Below are positions 33,469 to 41,394 of a DNA stretch of 64,000 nucleotides, piece after piece; positions within the stretch are counted from its first letter, which is position 1; every line of letters begins with the position of its first letter. The position numbers and the translations under genes are program-made. Origin of the DNA: Nanosynbacter sp900555675 (GTDB taxonomy: Bacteria > Patescibacteriota > Saccharimonadia > Saccharimonadales > Saccharimonadaceae). The stretch spans positions 310,001 to 374,000 of the forward strand of contig NZ_CP157587.1 in NCBI RefSeq assembly GCF_022828245.2. Direction: 5' to 3'. The notes beneath the pieces are model-generated. The model searched no databases and was not told the origin of the DNA. It saw only the letters and a program-made list of their open reading frames with translations.

Positions 33469-33984
33469 TTACAATGCAGCTTCGACTGCAGCCCAAGTTG
33501 CGTCAGGATTGTCTTCAGGGATGATGATTGTAACTTGGTCGCCGACGTTAATTCGGAAGTAAGTTACGCTAGCAAGCAAAATACGATATTCGCGGCCGGA
33601 AGCCTCGACGTAGTAAATTCCGTCGTGCTGGACGAGCGTTCCGATAATCTGCTTTCGCGGCACAGGACCGATTTGCTTATAGATAAAGCTGCCATCTTCA
33701 GCGATTGTCAATTTCATCAAGTCGCCTTCAACCAACTTTGACTTTGAAGCGTAGTTGGCTGGGATTGGGTAATTTTTGCCATCAGGACTGAGCATCATTT
33801 GTCCGTCAAATACGCCTTCGATAATCTTTCCCGCTACGTTATCTGACGAAGTTTTTGGCGTAACAACTTGACCATCATCGCCAATAATACTAATCAATAA
33901 TTCTTTTGCGGCAGCTAAATTGGTTTCCGCCTCTTGAATAAGTGTCCTCAGACGCTTAATTTGCTTTTCTGGTAATTCAGACAT
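33469..33984 (-). CDS. Hypothetical protein with coiled-coil start and beta-rich domain
   Basis: A 171-residue soluble protein. The first 35 residues form a coiled coil (PEKQIKRLRTLIQEAETNLAAAKEL) and the rest is predicted beta-rich, with repeated short strands (GKIIEGVFDGQMMLSPDGK, GTLVQHDGIYYVEASGREY) that look like an OB or SH3-like barrel. It lies upstream of the DUF2797 gene. TTGATA-17-TATATA is visible upstream. No named family is recognised. Confidence 0.6.
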   Translation of the reverse strand: MSELPEKQIKRLRTLIQEAETNLAAAKELLISIIGDDGQVVTPKTSSDNVAGKIIEGVFDGQMMLSPDGKNYPIPANYASKSKLVEGDLMKLTIAEDGSFIYKQIGPVPRKQIIGTLVQHDGIYYVEASGREYRILLASVTYFRINVGDQVTIIIPEDNPDATWAAVEAAL

Positions 33985-34173
33985 GGTTCTCGCAATTCCT
34001 TTGTCTATTTTTTATAATACTTAACTAATATATAGCATATCCTTACATTTATATCAAGTCGCGTTATCTATTTTTATCCAATTTTCCACAGCGCTATAAG
34101 ATATGAATAAAAAAGTGTTGCAAATTTTACTCTTGAAATTGACGTGTGGTTCGTGATATTAAGATTGGCGACA

Positions 34174-34203
34174 TAAAAATCACCGCCCAGGGCGGACGGT
34201 GAT
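34174..34203 (-). terminator. Terminator of rplJ-rplL
   Basis: ATCACCG/CGGTGAT with an inner CCGCCC/GGGCGG-type stem, followed on the minus strand by TTTTTATG. Confidence 0.7.
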
Positions 34204-34234
34204 TAAACGAAACAAATTGGCGTTATATAACAAA

Positions 34235-34612
34235 TTATGAAAGCTCAACAGTAGCGCCAGCGTCTTCTAAAGTTTTCTTTGCAGCTTCAGCTTCGTCTTT
34301 AGAAACTTTTTCCTTGACTGGCGCTGGAGCGCCGTCAACGATAGCTTTTGCTTCACCTAGACCTAGGCCAGTGATTTCTTTAACAGCCTTGATGACTGCA
34401 ACCTTCTGAGAACCAGTGTCTTTCAAAGTAACTGTGAACTCAGTTTTTTCGTCAGCAGCAGCGGCGTCACCACCAGCAGCTGGACCAGCAACAGCGACAG
34501 CTGCAGCAGCTGGCTCGATGCCGTATTCTTCTTTAAGATGATTTTTCAATTCGTTAACTTCTAGAACTGTCAATTTTACAAGTTCTTCAGCCAATTTCTT
34601 AATATCAGCCAT
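34235..34612 (-). CDS. rplL: Ribosomal protein bL12 (L7/L12)
   Basis: A 125-residue stalk protein: an N-terminal dimerisation helix (KLAEELVKLTVLEVNELKNHL), an Ala/Gly-rich hinge (about 36-55) and the C-terminal domain with TEFTVTLKDTG, KVAVIKAVKEITGLGLGEAK and VEKVSKDEAE-like sequence (here VKEKVSKDEAE). It recruits translation GTPases. It follows rplJ in the standard order. AAGGAGAAT is its ribosome site. Confidence 0.97.
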   Translation of the reverse strand: MADIKKLAEELVKLTVLEVNELKNHLKEEYGIEPAAAAVAVAGPAAGGDAAAADEKTEFTVTLKDTGSQKVAVIKAVKEITGLGLGEAKAIVDGAPAPVKEKVSKDEAEAAKKTLEDAGATVELS

Positions 34613-34677
34613 TGATATTCTCCTTTATTATTATATTGTTGCGATGAATGCAACGTTACTAGTGTTGATTGCTAAAC

Positions 34678-35202
34678 TTAAGCAGCAGCTTTGGCTTCGA
34701 TGCCGTCCAAAAGTCCGTGCAAATTGCCGCCAAGCGCGTTGACTGTGTCGTGTACTGGTGATAGCAATTGTGATACCACTTGAGCAACGAGTTGGTCTTT
34801 GCTTGGTAGGCCTGCCAATGCTTTAACGTCAGCTTCGCTAATTGCCAAGCCTTCGCCTGAGAAGCCACCTGCAAGTTGTAGTGCTGGATGTGTTTTTGCA
34901 AACGTGTCCAATACCTTTGCTGGCATAACTTCATCTTCGCTACTTACGGCGTAAACCAATTGACCAACCAATAAGCTGGTGTCGGTTTCTTTGTAAGTGT
35001 CGATTTCCTGAAGAGCTACGCGTACCAATCGGTTTTTAACAACCTTGATGGTAACGCCCGCTTCGCGAGCTGCCTTGCGTAGTTCTTGTAGGTCGGCAAC
35101 GGTAAGGGTTTGATATCGAGCAAAAGCCGTACCCTTAGCGTCTTTTAATAGCTCTGTCAGTTCAGCAACCAAAGTTTGTTTTTTATCGCGTGAAATTGCC
35201 AT
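34678..35202 (-). CDS. rplJ: Ribosomal protein uL10
   Basis: A 174-residue protein that anchors L7/L12 dimers. It begins MAISRDKKQTLVAELTELLK, has TVADLQELRKAAREAGVTIKVVKNRLVR and ends in the Leu-rich helix (VSQLLSPVHDTVNALGGNLHGLLDG) that binds L12. It starts after an AAAGGATTTTT ribosome site. A long structured leader (35203-35395) precedes it, the usual place for autoregulation. Confidence 0.97.
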   Translation of the reverse strand: MAISRDKKQTLVAELTELLKDAKGTAFARYQTLTVADLQELRKAAREAGVTIKVVKNRLVRVALQEIDTYKETDTSLLVGQLVYAVSSEDEVMPAKVLDTFAKTHPALQLAGGFSGEGLAISEADVKALAGLPSKDQLVAQVVSQLLSPVHDTVNALGGNLHGLLDGIEAKAAA

Positions 35203-35395
35203 AAAAATCCTTTCTTTGATTGAGTTAATTTGTTATGTGCCAATTTGTTAACGTGCGGTAATGGAGAATCAAAAAAACGTCTTTGATTCTCGCACTACCA
35301 AAGACGTCAAATAAAACTGTTAGTTTCATCCCTCGGTGGTATTTTTACACTTGTTTTATGTCAAGTCGCCACTGTCTTTGGTAATGTTCCTTAGA
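35203..35395 (-). promoter_or_regulatory. L10 leader RNA with attenuator-like hairpin
   Basis: In the transcript, ATTACCAAAGAC near the 5' end pairs with GTCTTTGGTAGT about 90 bases later. A GAGAATCAAA/TTTGATTCTC hairpin then follows (35265-35292). Such leaders bind the L10-L12 complex and control the operon; this is known for the family and inferred here from position. Confidence 0.65.
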
Positions 35396-35424
35396 ATTGT
35401 AGCAGAAATGACAACGAAAAACAA
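35396..35424 (-). promoter_or_regulatory. Promoter of rplJ-rplL
   Basis: TTGTTT (35419-35424), 17-base spacer, TACAAT (35396-35401). The secE promoter (42821-42849) has the same -35, spacer length and -10. Confidence 0.75.
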
Positions 35425-35436
35425 GAGTTATGGCGA

Positions 35437-35763
35437 TTATTTTCCAGCCGATTCAATCGCCTTTTTTATCGCATTTTTGCCTAATCGTGATATTCTTCTG
35501 CGTTGAGGGGGAGTTGTACCTCCCCAAATTCCATATTCTGTATATTCTGGGTGGCGGAGCGCATATTCTAAGCATTGCTTTAATACTGGGCATTTTCGGC
35601 ACATAGCTATGGCGGCTTCCGCGGCTTCTGTCTTTCTGACACCTCTTAAATCTTGGTCTGGAATATTTGGGTCTATTTGGAAAAACAAGCGATTAGCTTC
35701 TTCGGGGGCTAATTTCGCACATTCGGTGCCGTCTAATAGACTTTCGTTATTTAATTCTGACAT
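35437..35763 (-). CDS. WhiB-family iron-sulfur transcriptional regulator
   Basis: A 108-residue protein with the WhiB signature: four cysteines (C15, C55, C58, C64, spacing Cx39Cx2Cx5C) that bind a [4Fe-4S] cluster, then the turn YGIWGGTTPPQRR (about 77-89) and a basic C-terminus. WhiB proteins bind sigma factor and DNA and are hallmarks of Actinobacteria. The start at 35763 is supported by TTGATT-17-TAAAAT ending 7 bases before the ATG, so it is leaderless. It lies between the L10 operon and the GC-rich adhesin. Confidence 0.9.
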   Translation of the reverse strand: MSELNNESLLDGTECAKLAPEEANRLFFQIDPNIPDQDLRGVRKTEAAEAAIAMCRKCPVLKQCLEYALRHPEYTEYGIWGGTTPPQRRRISRLGKNAIKKAIESAGK

Positions 35764-35770
35764 ATTTATT

Positions 35771-35799
35771 ATTTTACAATAATAACGTAATAAAATCAA
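35771..35799 (-). promoter_or_regulatory. Promoter of whiB-like gene
   Basis: TTGATT (35794-35799), 17-base spacer, TAAAAT (35771-35776), 7 bases from the ATG. Confidence 0.75.
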
Positions 35800-35817
35800 T
35801 AGGTGTCTATGTCTAAC

Positions 35818-35929
35818 CAAAGAGAAAACCCGCTCCGTGGTGGAGCGGGCGAACGAACCTCCTTTTCTCTCTGATATCTATCTGTCTTCGTCGAGGGGTG
35901 CTAGTCGATTAAACTAACACCCCTCGACG
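35818..35929 (-). terminator. Double terminator after the GC-rich adhesin
   Basis: First hairpin CGTCGAGGGGTG/CACCCCTCGACG (12 pairs, 35889-35929). Second CCCGCTCC/GGAGCGGG (35829-35849), followed on the minus strand by TTTTCTCTTT. Confidence 0.8.
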
Positions 35930-35936
35930 ATAAGGG

Positions 35937-37541
35937 TTAGTCCTCTGGGTGTGCCGTCTGGCGACGACGCGCCCAAATAAGGAATAATCCTCCGAGAGCC
36001 ACTAGCGCGACCGCGCTGGTGACTGCGTCTCCACTTGCACCAGTGATCGCCAGCTTCTTGTGCTGGCGTGCTGGTGCCGGTGTCGCCGACGGCGTGGGTG
36101 TCGGCACCGGTGTTGCCGACGGTGTCGTGCTCGGCGTGGGTGCCGTGGTTGGCGTCGGGCTCGGAGTCGGCGTGACCGACGGGCTTGGTGCCGACGGACT
36201 CGGACTCGGTGATGCCGACGGAGTCGGAGTGACCGACGGAGTCGGCTCCGGTGTGGGGCTCGTCGACGGGGTCGGCGCGGGTGCCGACGGGCTCGGACTC
36301 GGTGCCGGGGTCGGCGTGGGCGCCGGGCTCGGAGTAGGTTCCGGAGTCGGGGTCGGCGTGGGCGTGAACCCGGCGTTGCCGCCGGATTCGCGCCGCACCA
36401 CTCGGGTGTTCACTTCCCAGGACTTATCCTGGGAAGTGATGGTAGCGGAATCGCTCCACGGACCGGGGTCCGCGGGGTCGACACCAACGTTCAGCTGGAG
36501 CCGGGCTTTTTCACCCTGATTCAGTGCAACTTTGATCGTCGCCTTGTCACTAGCACAACTAGTGACACCAGGCTCTATGAAGCGCTCGTACTGAGGCTGG
36601 CCCCAGGGGCCAGCCGAGTGGTACACGCCGACTCGCCCAACCAGTAGATCACTGCATACGAATTGCTGACCTGGGGAGGTCAGCGTGTCCGTCACGACGA
36701 ACTCCTGTCCATCGTGATCGGCGGTCGGGAGAACCACCGTCACGTGCTGTGCGTTCCCGTCCACGGACCCCCACTTAGAGGGGTTATTTCCGATGACGGA
36801 GCAGCCGTCGCAGGCACCCACTTGGATAGACTGTCGACGGATGACTCCGTCGACATTCCAGCGAAGTTCCCTGGTTTCTCCAGGGACCAGGCTGGGTTCC
36901 ATATGCACGGTCCACCACGCCGAAGCGTGGAAGTCCTGGCGCCCAGGAACCTCGACCTGTTCGGTCGACGTGACGGTCACTGTGCGGGCGGTACCGTTAT
37001 ACGTGGCGTATCCGATGACCACTCCGGAAGGAGTCGTCATCGGGACGGGGCTATCATCACCGTCTGTCCCGAGCTCACTCGGGACAGAGATGATGATAGA
37101 GTCTCCAGAGCAATGACCCTCTTCGAGGGTCAAAGTAATCGAAAATCTCACCGCCTCATAGGCGGTGAACTCCACAGACCCATCCTGAGTCTGGAGGAGT
37201 GTGTCAACTTCCCCAGGAGAAATGTCCCGGGAAATACACCCGTGCCCGCCGTTGGCGGGTTGAGCGTCTTTGTCGGTGGCTGTCGCAGTAGCGACAACGC
37301 CAGACGAAGACCGATCTTCGTTGTTGGTGGCTGCTGTCGTGGTGACAGCGCCCGATGCCTGCCCGGTAGTAGCACCAGACGACTGGGCGGTGGTGTTAAC
37401 CGACTGGGCTTCTGCTGCTGACTGTGACGCCTCTTCGGCGGCACGTGTTGCGCCTCCGAAGAAGAGAAGCATTCCGATAATGCCGGCAAGAATTGCCAGC
37501 ATTGAGACTCTCAGTGGAGTCTTGGCGTGACGGCTCATCAC
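35937..37541 (-). CDS. GC-rich LAxTG-type cell-wall adhesin
   Basis: A 534-residue exported protein. The signal peptide (about 1-35) ends at ATRAAEEA. Next come a Thr/Ser/Ala-rich stretch and beta-rich domains (about 100-375) with WWTVHMEP and cysteine pairs that look like Ig-like adhesin folds. A Pro/Thr/Ser repeat (about 390-490) leads to LAITGAS, a hydrophobic helix and RRRQ. LAxTG is the motif preferred by class E sortases of high-GC Actinobacteria. Codons are far more GC-rich than in the ribosomal genes on both sides. This suggests capture from an actinobacterial host. Confidence 0.85.
   Translation of the reverse strand: MMSRHAKTPLRVSMLAILAGIIGMLLFFGGATRAAEEASQSAAEAQSVNTTAQSSGATTGQASGAVTTTAATNNEDRSSSGVVATATATDKDAQPANGGHGCISRDISPGEVDTLLQTQDGSVEFTAYEAVRFSITLTLEEGHCSGDSIIISVPSELGTDGDDSPVPMTTPSGVVIGYATYNGTARTVTVTSTEQVEVPGRQDFHASAWWTVHMEPSLVPGETRELRWNVDGVIRRQSIQVGACDGCSVIGNNPSKWGSVDGNAQHVTVVLPTADHDGQEFVVTDTLTSPGQQFVCSDLLVGRVGVYHSAGPWGQPQYERFIEPGVTSCASDKATIKVALNQGEKARLQLNVGVDPADPGPWSDSATITSQDKSWEVNTRVVRRESGGNAGFTPTPTPTPEPTPSPAPTPTPAPSPSPSAPAPTPSTSPTPEPTPSVTPTPSASPSPSPSAPSPSVTPTPSPTPTTAPTPSTTPSATPVPTPTPSATPAPARQHKKLAITGASGDAVTSAVALVALGGLFLIWARRRQTAHPED
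36060..36370 (-). repeat. Pro/Thr/Ser low-complexity repeat in the adhesin gene
   Basis: Degenerate GC-rich repeats encode PTPTPSP-, SPSPSAP- and TPSTT-like units that form a cell-wall-spanning stalk. The antisense strand is open for long stretches only because of this composition. Confidence 0.75.
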
Positions 37542-37646
37542 ACCATCCTTTCTCTCGTGAAAACTTTAGATACAGATGTTAAGGTCCTTATCCAGCTAGG
37601 CTGGAAATCAGGAGACCTGAACATCAGCATCTAGTCGGACTTTACT
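37542..37646 (-). promoter_or_regulatory. Structured leader of the GC-rich adhesin
   Basis: GATGTT.AGGTC pairs with GACCT.AACATC around a CCAGC/GCTGG hairpin, then GAAAGGATGG provides the ribosome site. The leader is about 100 bases. Confidence 0.5.
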
Positions 37647-37674
37647 ATTTTATCATAAAAAATGAAAAATGCAA
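37647..37674 (-). promoter_or_regulatory. Promoter of the GC-rich adhesin
   Basis: TTGCAT (37669-37674), 16-base T-rich spacer ending TGA, TAAAAT (37647-37652). It is AT-rich and local in style although the gene is GC-rich. Confidence 0.65.
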
Positions 37675-37731
37675 TAGTAACACAAAAATCCCGCCAGAAT
37701 CGACGGGATTTAATTGATCGAAACGTAAAGA

Positions 37732-38739
37732 TTACAGAGAGTTCTCTACTTTAATGCCAGGGCCCATAGTTGTGGCAATTGCAACGCTCTTAACGTAAAC
37801 GCCCTTTAAGCTGGATGGCTTCTGGGAGTTCAAACTGGTTAAGAATGCGCGTGCGTTTTCTGCCAATTTTTCAGCGCCGAATGACACCTTGCCGATTGAT
37901 AAGTGAACGATGGCTTGCTTATCAACGCGATATTCAACTTTTCCGGCTTTCGCTTCAGAAACGGCTTTAGCGACGTCAGTAGCGACAGTGCCAGACTTTG
38001 GATTTGGCATCAAACCGCGTGGACCAAGCAAACGTGCGTATTTACCAAGCTTTGGCATGTACTGTGGAGTTGCGACCAAAATGTCGAAGTTCAACTCTTC
38101 CTTGTCCAATTGGCTTAGGAATTCTTCGTCACCGATGATGTCAGCGCCAGCTTTTTTAGCGGCAGCGTGTTCTGATTCTGGTGCAAAAACTGCTACACGA
38201 ACATCCTTACCCGTACCGTGTGGCAATGCTACGGTTGAACGAATGTTTTGGTCGGCTTGGCGTGGGTCAACGCCTAGGCGGATGTGGATTTCAACGCTAG
38301 CGTCGAACTTGACTGGGCTGGTTTCAGTAGCCAACTTCAAAGCTTCGTCTAAGCTGTACAATTTGTTCTTTTCAACGTTTTTTGCAGCATCCTGATATTT
38401 TTTACCGCGGCGCTCCAAGCGTGGACGAGTAACTGGCTTTGGACCTTTCTTTACGTGAGCTTCGGCGTCGTCTGATTGTGGAGTAGTGTCGCCAGCTTCC
38501 TTGCGAGCTTCCTTCTCTGCTTTTTCAGCGGCTTCGTCAAGAGCTTTTTGGCTGCGTTTGCCAGATTTAGCGACAACAGCTTCGCGCTCAGCAACAACGT
38601 CTTTGTCTTTGTTGTCGTGAGATTTGCTTGCGTCTGTAGCTTCTGCAATTGCTGCTTCAATTTCAGCGATTGTATTTTTTTCGCTGACTTCTAATTTTAG
38701 TTCTGCTGCTTTTTCTAGCAACTCGGCTTTCTTTGCCAT
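37732..38739 (-). CDS. rplA: Ribosomal protein uL1 with long N-terminal extension
   Basis: A 335-residue L1, about 100 residues longer than usual. Residues 1-105 are an added segment: a HeH/SAP-like helical start (AELLEKAAELKLEVSEKNTI) and a charged Ala/Lys/Glu linker. The L1 core starts around KKYQDAAKNVEKNKLYSLDE and keeps RLGVDPRQADQNIR, LPHGTGK, MPKLGKYARLLGPRGLMPNPKSGT and the final KSVAIATTMGPGIKVE. The start at 38739 follows AGAAAGGAT. TGGTATAAT upstream (38818-38823) gives it its own promoter, apart from rplK. Confidence 0.95.
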   Translation of the reverse strand: MAKKAELLEKAAELKLEVSEKNTIAEIEAAIAEATDASKSHDNKDKDVVAEREAVVAKSGKRSQKALDEAAEKAEKEARKEAGDTTPQSDDAEAHVKKGPKPVTRPRLERRGKKYQDAAKNVEKNKLYSLDEALKLATETSPVKFDASVEIHIRLGVDPRQADQNIRSTVALPHGTGKDVRVAVFAPESEHAAAKKAGADIIGDEEFLSQLDKEELNFDILVATPQYMPKLGKYARLLGPRGLMPNPKSGTVATDVAKAVSEAKAGKVEYRVDKQAIVHLSIGKVSFGAEKLAENARAFLTSLNSQKPSSLKGVYVKSVAIATTMGPGIKVENSL

Positions 38740-38817
38740 AAAAATCCTTTCTGTGGTACAAACGGCAATTTGTCGTCTTAACAAACCAGCCTCCCAGCAT
38801 TGATTGATAATAGTGAA

Positions 38818-38823
38818 ATTATA
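38818..38823 (-). promoter_or_regulatory. Extended -10 box of rplA
   Basis: TGGTATAAT with TTGCCT 18 bases upstream. The 80-base leader carries GGGAGGCTGGTTTG and a GACAAA...TTTGT hairpin and may be an L1 autoregulatory site. Confidence 0.55.
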
Positions 38824-38888
38824 CCATATTTTCAGAGATTGAGGCAAATGTTTGATTTTATGGAAAATAATTGTACAATATCTATACT

Positions 38889-39389
38889 ATGAGTGAAGTT
38901 TTAAGTAGTCCAGATGATTTTGAGGAAATAGTAAGTGGAATTACTCCGTCTTGGGAGAAGGAAGATGCTATAATCGTTCCGCCACAATGTGAATCTTGCC
39001 CGAGAGTAATGGCGGCACTACTTGAATTGGATGAATATAAGAAAGCGGTAGGCGAACTCCTGGGAATGGCGTCGGCGAAAGAGGAGGAAATTGTAGTAGT
39101 TGACGTACTTACTGGCGAAAGAGTGTCTGAAGGAGTTATTGACTACGCTTGTAAAATAGCTGGCGGTAAATTGGGTGGATTAAGCGAGAAAATAGTAAAA
39201 ACACAGAGATATATTTCTATTATAGCCAAAGAATGCGAAGGACCTTTAGCTCTTAGGGCGTCTGATGGTTATCGGTTTGTGAACGTCGCTATGTGTGATA
39301 GTCCGAAGGTATTTTATTCAGGATTGGGTGAAACTCAAATTGGTGAGCCGGTGATAATACAGCGCTACCAGGAGGAAAATAAAGATTAA
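38889..39389 (+). CDS. Hypothetical protein upstream of eno
   Basis: A 166-residue protein with an acidic N-terminus, a CxxC pair (CESCPRV, about 37-40) and a helical middle (MAALLELDEYKKAVGELLGM). The C-terminal half is beta-rich (LALRASDGYRFVNVAM). The CxxC and lone later cysteine could bind a metal, but no family is known. TTGATT-16-TACAAT (38852-38879) lies 9 bases before the ATG with no ribosome site. It stops 33 bases before eno, which has its own -10 box. Confidence 0.55.
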   Translation: MSEVLSSPDDFEEIVSGITPSWEKEDAIIVPPQCESCPRVMAALLELDEYKKAVGELLGMASAKEEEIVVVDVLTGERVSEGVIDYACKIAGGKLGGLSEKIVKTQRYISIIAKECEGPLALRASDGYRFVNVAMCDSPKVFYSGLGETQIGEPVIIQRYQEENKD

Positions 39390-39415
39390 CATATAATTGC
39401 TGTTTTTGATAAAAT
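39386..39415 (+). promoter_or_regulatory. Promoter of eno (leaderless)
   Basis: TTAACA (39386-39391, overlapping the upstream stop codon), 18-base spacer, TAAAAT (39410-39415), 7 bases before the ATG. Confidence 0.65.
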
Positions 39416-39422
39416 AGTAATT

Positions 39423-40703
39423 ATGGATATAACAATTACAAACATACAAGCAAGGCAAATTTTAGATTCGCGTGGAAATCCGACGGTTGAGGCGGACGTG
39501 ACTTTGAGTGACGGTTCGTTCGGGCGTGCGGCTGTTCCGTCTGGCGCAAGCACTGGCTCTTTCGAGGCTGTTGAGCTTCGGGATGGTGAGTTGGCGTTTG
39601 GCGGTAAAGGTGTGCTTCGTGCGGTCGAAAATGTCAATGGTGAAATTGCGCAGGCTTTGAAGGGCTCTAATCCGTTTGATCAGGCTGCAATTGATGAAAA
39701 AATGAAGAGTCTGGACGGTACGCCGAATAAGGCGCGCTTGGGTGCGAATGCGATTTTAGCGGTGTCGCTGGCTGTGGCGAAAGCTGCTGCTAAGTCGCGT
39801 GGCGTGGAGTTGTATCAATATGTCAATAGCTTGGCTGGAAATCCTACAATGTGCTTGCCGATGCCGATGATCAACGTGATGAACGGCGGTCAGCATGCGC
39901 TCGGTGCGACTGATTTTCAGGAATATATGATTATTCCAACTAGCGCGGCAACTTTTGCGGACGCAGTTCGAATGAGTGCGGAAGTTTTTCACGCGTTGGC
40001 AAAAATCCTGAAAGACGAAGGCTATCCTACGACGGTTGGCGATGAGGGCGGCTATGCACCTCATGTCAGGAATGGTAATATGGAGCCTATTTTGTTGCTA
40101 TCTCGCGCCATCGAGCAGGCTGGCTATAAATTAGGCGTGGACTTTGGTTTTGCGTTGGACGTTGCGGCTAGCGAGCTTTACAAGGACGGCAAATACAACT
40201 TGGCGACTGAGCACCGAATTCTGTCGGCTGATGAAATGATTCGCACGTATAAAGCCCTGTTGGAGCGCGTCCCTGTTCTCTCGATTGAGGATGGATTGAA
40301 CGAAGAAGCTTGGGAAGATTGGGAGAAAATGACGGCTGATTTGGGCAATTTTGCGCAATTGGTTGGCGACGATCTTTTGGTGACGAATGTCGAGCGATTG
40401 AAGCGCGGAATTGAAGAAAAGGCTGGTAATGCGATCTTAATCAAGCCGAACCAAATTGGTACGTTGACCGAGACAATTCAGGCTGTTTTGATGGCGAAGA
40501 ATGCTGGCTGGAATACAGTGATGAGTCACCGATCTGGCGAGACGGAGGACGTAACGATTTCTCACTTGGCGGTCGGTTTGGGTACGGGTCAAATTAAGAC
40601 TGGCTCGATGTCGCGGTCAGAGCGAATTGCTAAGTATAACGAGCTGCTGAGAATTGCGGAAAAGCGCCCAGATTTGGAGATTGCACATCCGTTTGTGAAG
40701 TAA
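39423..40703 (+). CDS. eno: Enolase
   Basis: A 426-residue glycolytic enzyme that interconverts 2-phosphoglycerate and phosphoenolpyruvate. Seen are ARQILDSRGNPTVEADV, the loop PSGASTG, GDEGGYAPH, metal ligands in FALDVAASE, SIEDGL and LVGDDL, the catalytic Lys in ILIKPNQIGT and the signature VMSHRSGETED. It also ends in the normal KTGSMSRSERIAKYNELLRI. Length matches the family. Position between rplA and tsaC breaks the usual ribosomal protein cluster. Confidence 0.98.
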   Translation: MDITITNIQARQILDSRGNPTVEADVTLSDGSFGRAAVPSGASTGSFEAVELRDGELAFGGKGVLRAVENVNGEIAQALKGSNPFDQAAIDEKMKSLDGTPNKARLGANAILAVSLAVAKAAAKSRGVELYQYVNSLAGNPTMCLPMPMINVMNGGQHALGATDFQEYMIIPTSAATFADAVRMSAEVFHALAKILKDEGYPTTVGDEGGYAPHVRNGNMEPILLLSRAIEQAGYKLGVDFGFALDVAASELYKDGKYNLATEHRILSADEMIRTYKALLERVPVLSIEDGLNEEAWEDWEKMTADLGNFAQLVGDDLLVTNVERLKRGIEEKAGNAILIKPNQIGTLTETIQAVLMAKNAGWNTVMSHRSGETEDVTISHLAVGLGTGQIKTGSMSRSERIAKYNELLRIAEKRPDLEIAHPFVK

Positions 40704-40710
40704 CTCGCGC

Positions 40711-40747
40711 AAAAAGACTTCCCCGTAATTCAGAGGAAGTCTTTTTT
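40711..40747 (+). terminator. Terminator of eno
   Basis: AAAGACTTCC and GGAAGTCTTT enclose CCGTAATTCAGA and run into TTTTTATTT. Confidence 0.85.
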
Positions 40748-40777
40748 ATTTGGCGATTTTTGGCAATTTTCCGAGGA

Positions 40778-41335
40778 TTATCTTCTTAAAAACTCAATCT
40801 CCCCGCCCTCGTTGATTCGGACAATTTGCGACGGTTGAGTGTTGGCGACTTCTCCAGAATCGACATAAATCGACACTAATTCGTGGAAGTAATTTATCGC
40901 TTCGGTGATGTTTTTTGCCGGTTCTTCTCCTGATGGATTTGCACTGGGCGCGACCAAAAGACCAACGGTTCGAATTAATTCTGCTAATGGAGATTCTGGC
41001 ACGACTCTGAATGCCAATGTTCCACCATTCCTCGGAAGATGCGGCAGAAAATCAGGACTCACTTTGATGATGATTGTTGTTGGTCTATTTTTGGAGATTT
41101 CTTGATATTTGTGTTTGATCGACGGCGTGAGATTAGGAATGTCATCAATATCCGCAACCAAAATAATGACCGGATTATTCAAGGGGCGCCGCTTAACTTC
41201 GTATAATTTCTCGACGGCTTTTTTTGAATTGGCAGCGGCTAATATTCCGTAAATCGTGTCAGTTTTAGCAATTATCAATTGCTCGTTCTGGAGCGCGGAG
41301 ATTACACTGTTGTCTAAAATATTCTTCACAATCAT
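40778..41335 (-). CDS. tsaC: Threonylcarbamoyl-AMP synthase (TsaC/YrdC/Sua5 family)
   Basis: A 185-residue enzyme that makes threonylcarbamoyl-AMP for the t6A37 modification of tRNAs. Key patterns: LIIAKTDTIYGILAAANSKKAVEKLYEVKRRP (start of the YrdC fold), PVIILVAD, TIIIKVSPDFL, GGTLAFRVVPESPLAELI and LLVAPSANPSGEEPA, which binds the nucleotide. The gene sits between eno and rplK with a terminator hairpin upstream. No ribosome site is visible. Confidence 0.93.
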   Translation of the reverse strand: MIVKNILDNSVISALQNEQLIIAKTDTIYGILAAANSKKAVEKLYEVKRRPLNNPVIILVADIDDIPNLTPSIKHKYQEISKNRPTTIIIKVSPDFLPHLPRNGGTLAFRVVPESPLAELIRTVGLLVAPSANPSGEEPAKNITEAINYFHELVSIYVDSGEVANTQPSQIVRINEGGEIEFLRR

Positions 41336-41343
41336 TTATTTTA

Positions 41344-41371
41344 CCATAAAATAACCCCGAGAAGTTCGGGG
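41344..41371 (-). terminator. Terminator of secE-nusG-rplK
   Basis: CCCCGA and TCGGGG pair (41355-41371) and the minus strand continues TTATTTTATGG. This shows that rplK and rplA are in separate transcripts. Confidence 0.7.
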
Positions 41372-41394
41372 CTATTTGCTAAAAGTTCTGTAGC

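Noticed and set aside
36060..36370. CRISPR-like repeats
   Set aside because: The units are irregular, short and in frame with a Pro/Thr/Ser stalk; no cas genes or spacers are present anywhere in the window.
36019..37421. Long plus-strand ORFs opposite the GC-rich adhesin (166 and 252 codons)
   Set aside because: They are antisense products of GC-rich repeats, lack ribosome sites and give low-complexity sequence; the minus-strand protein has signal peptide and sorting motif.
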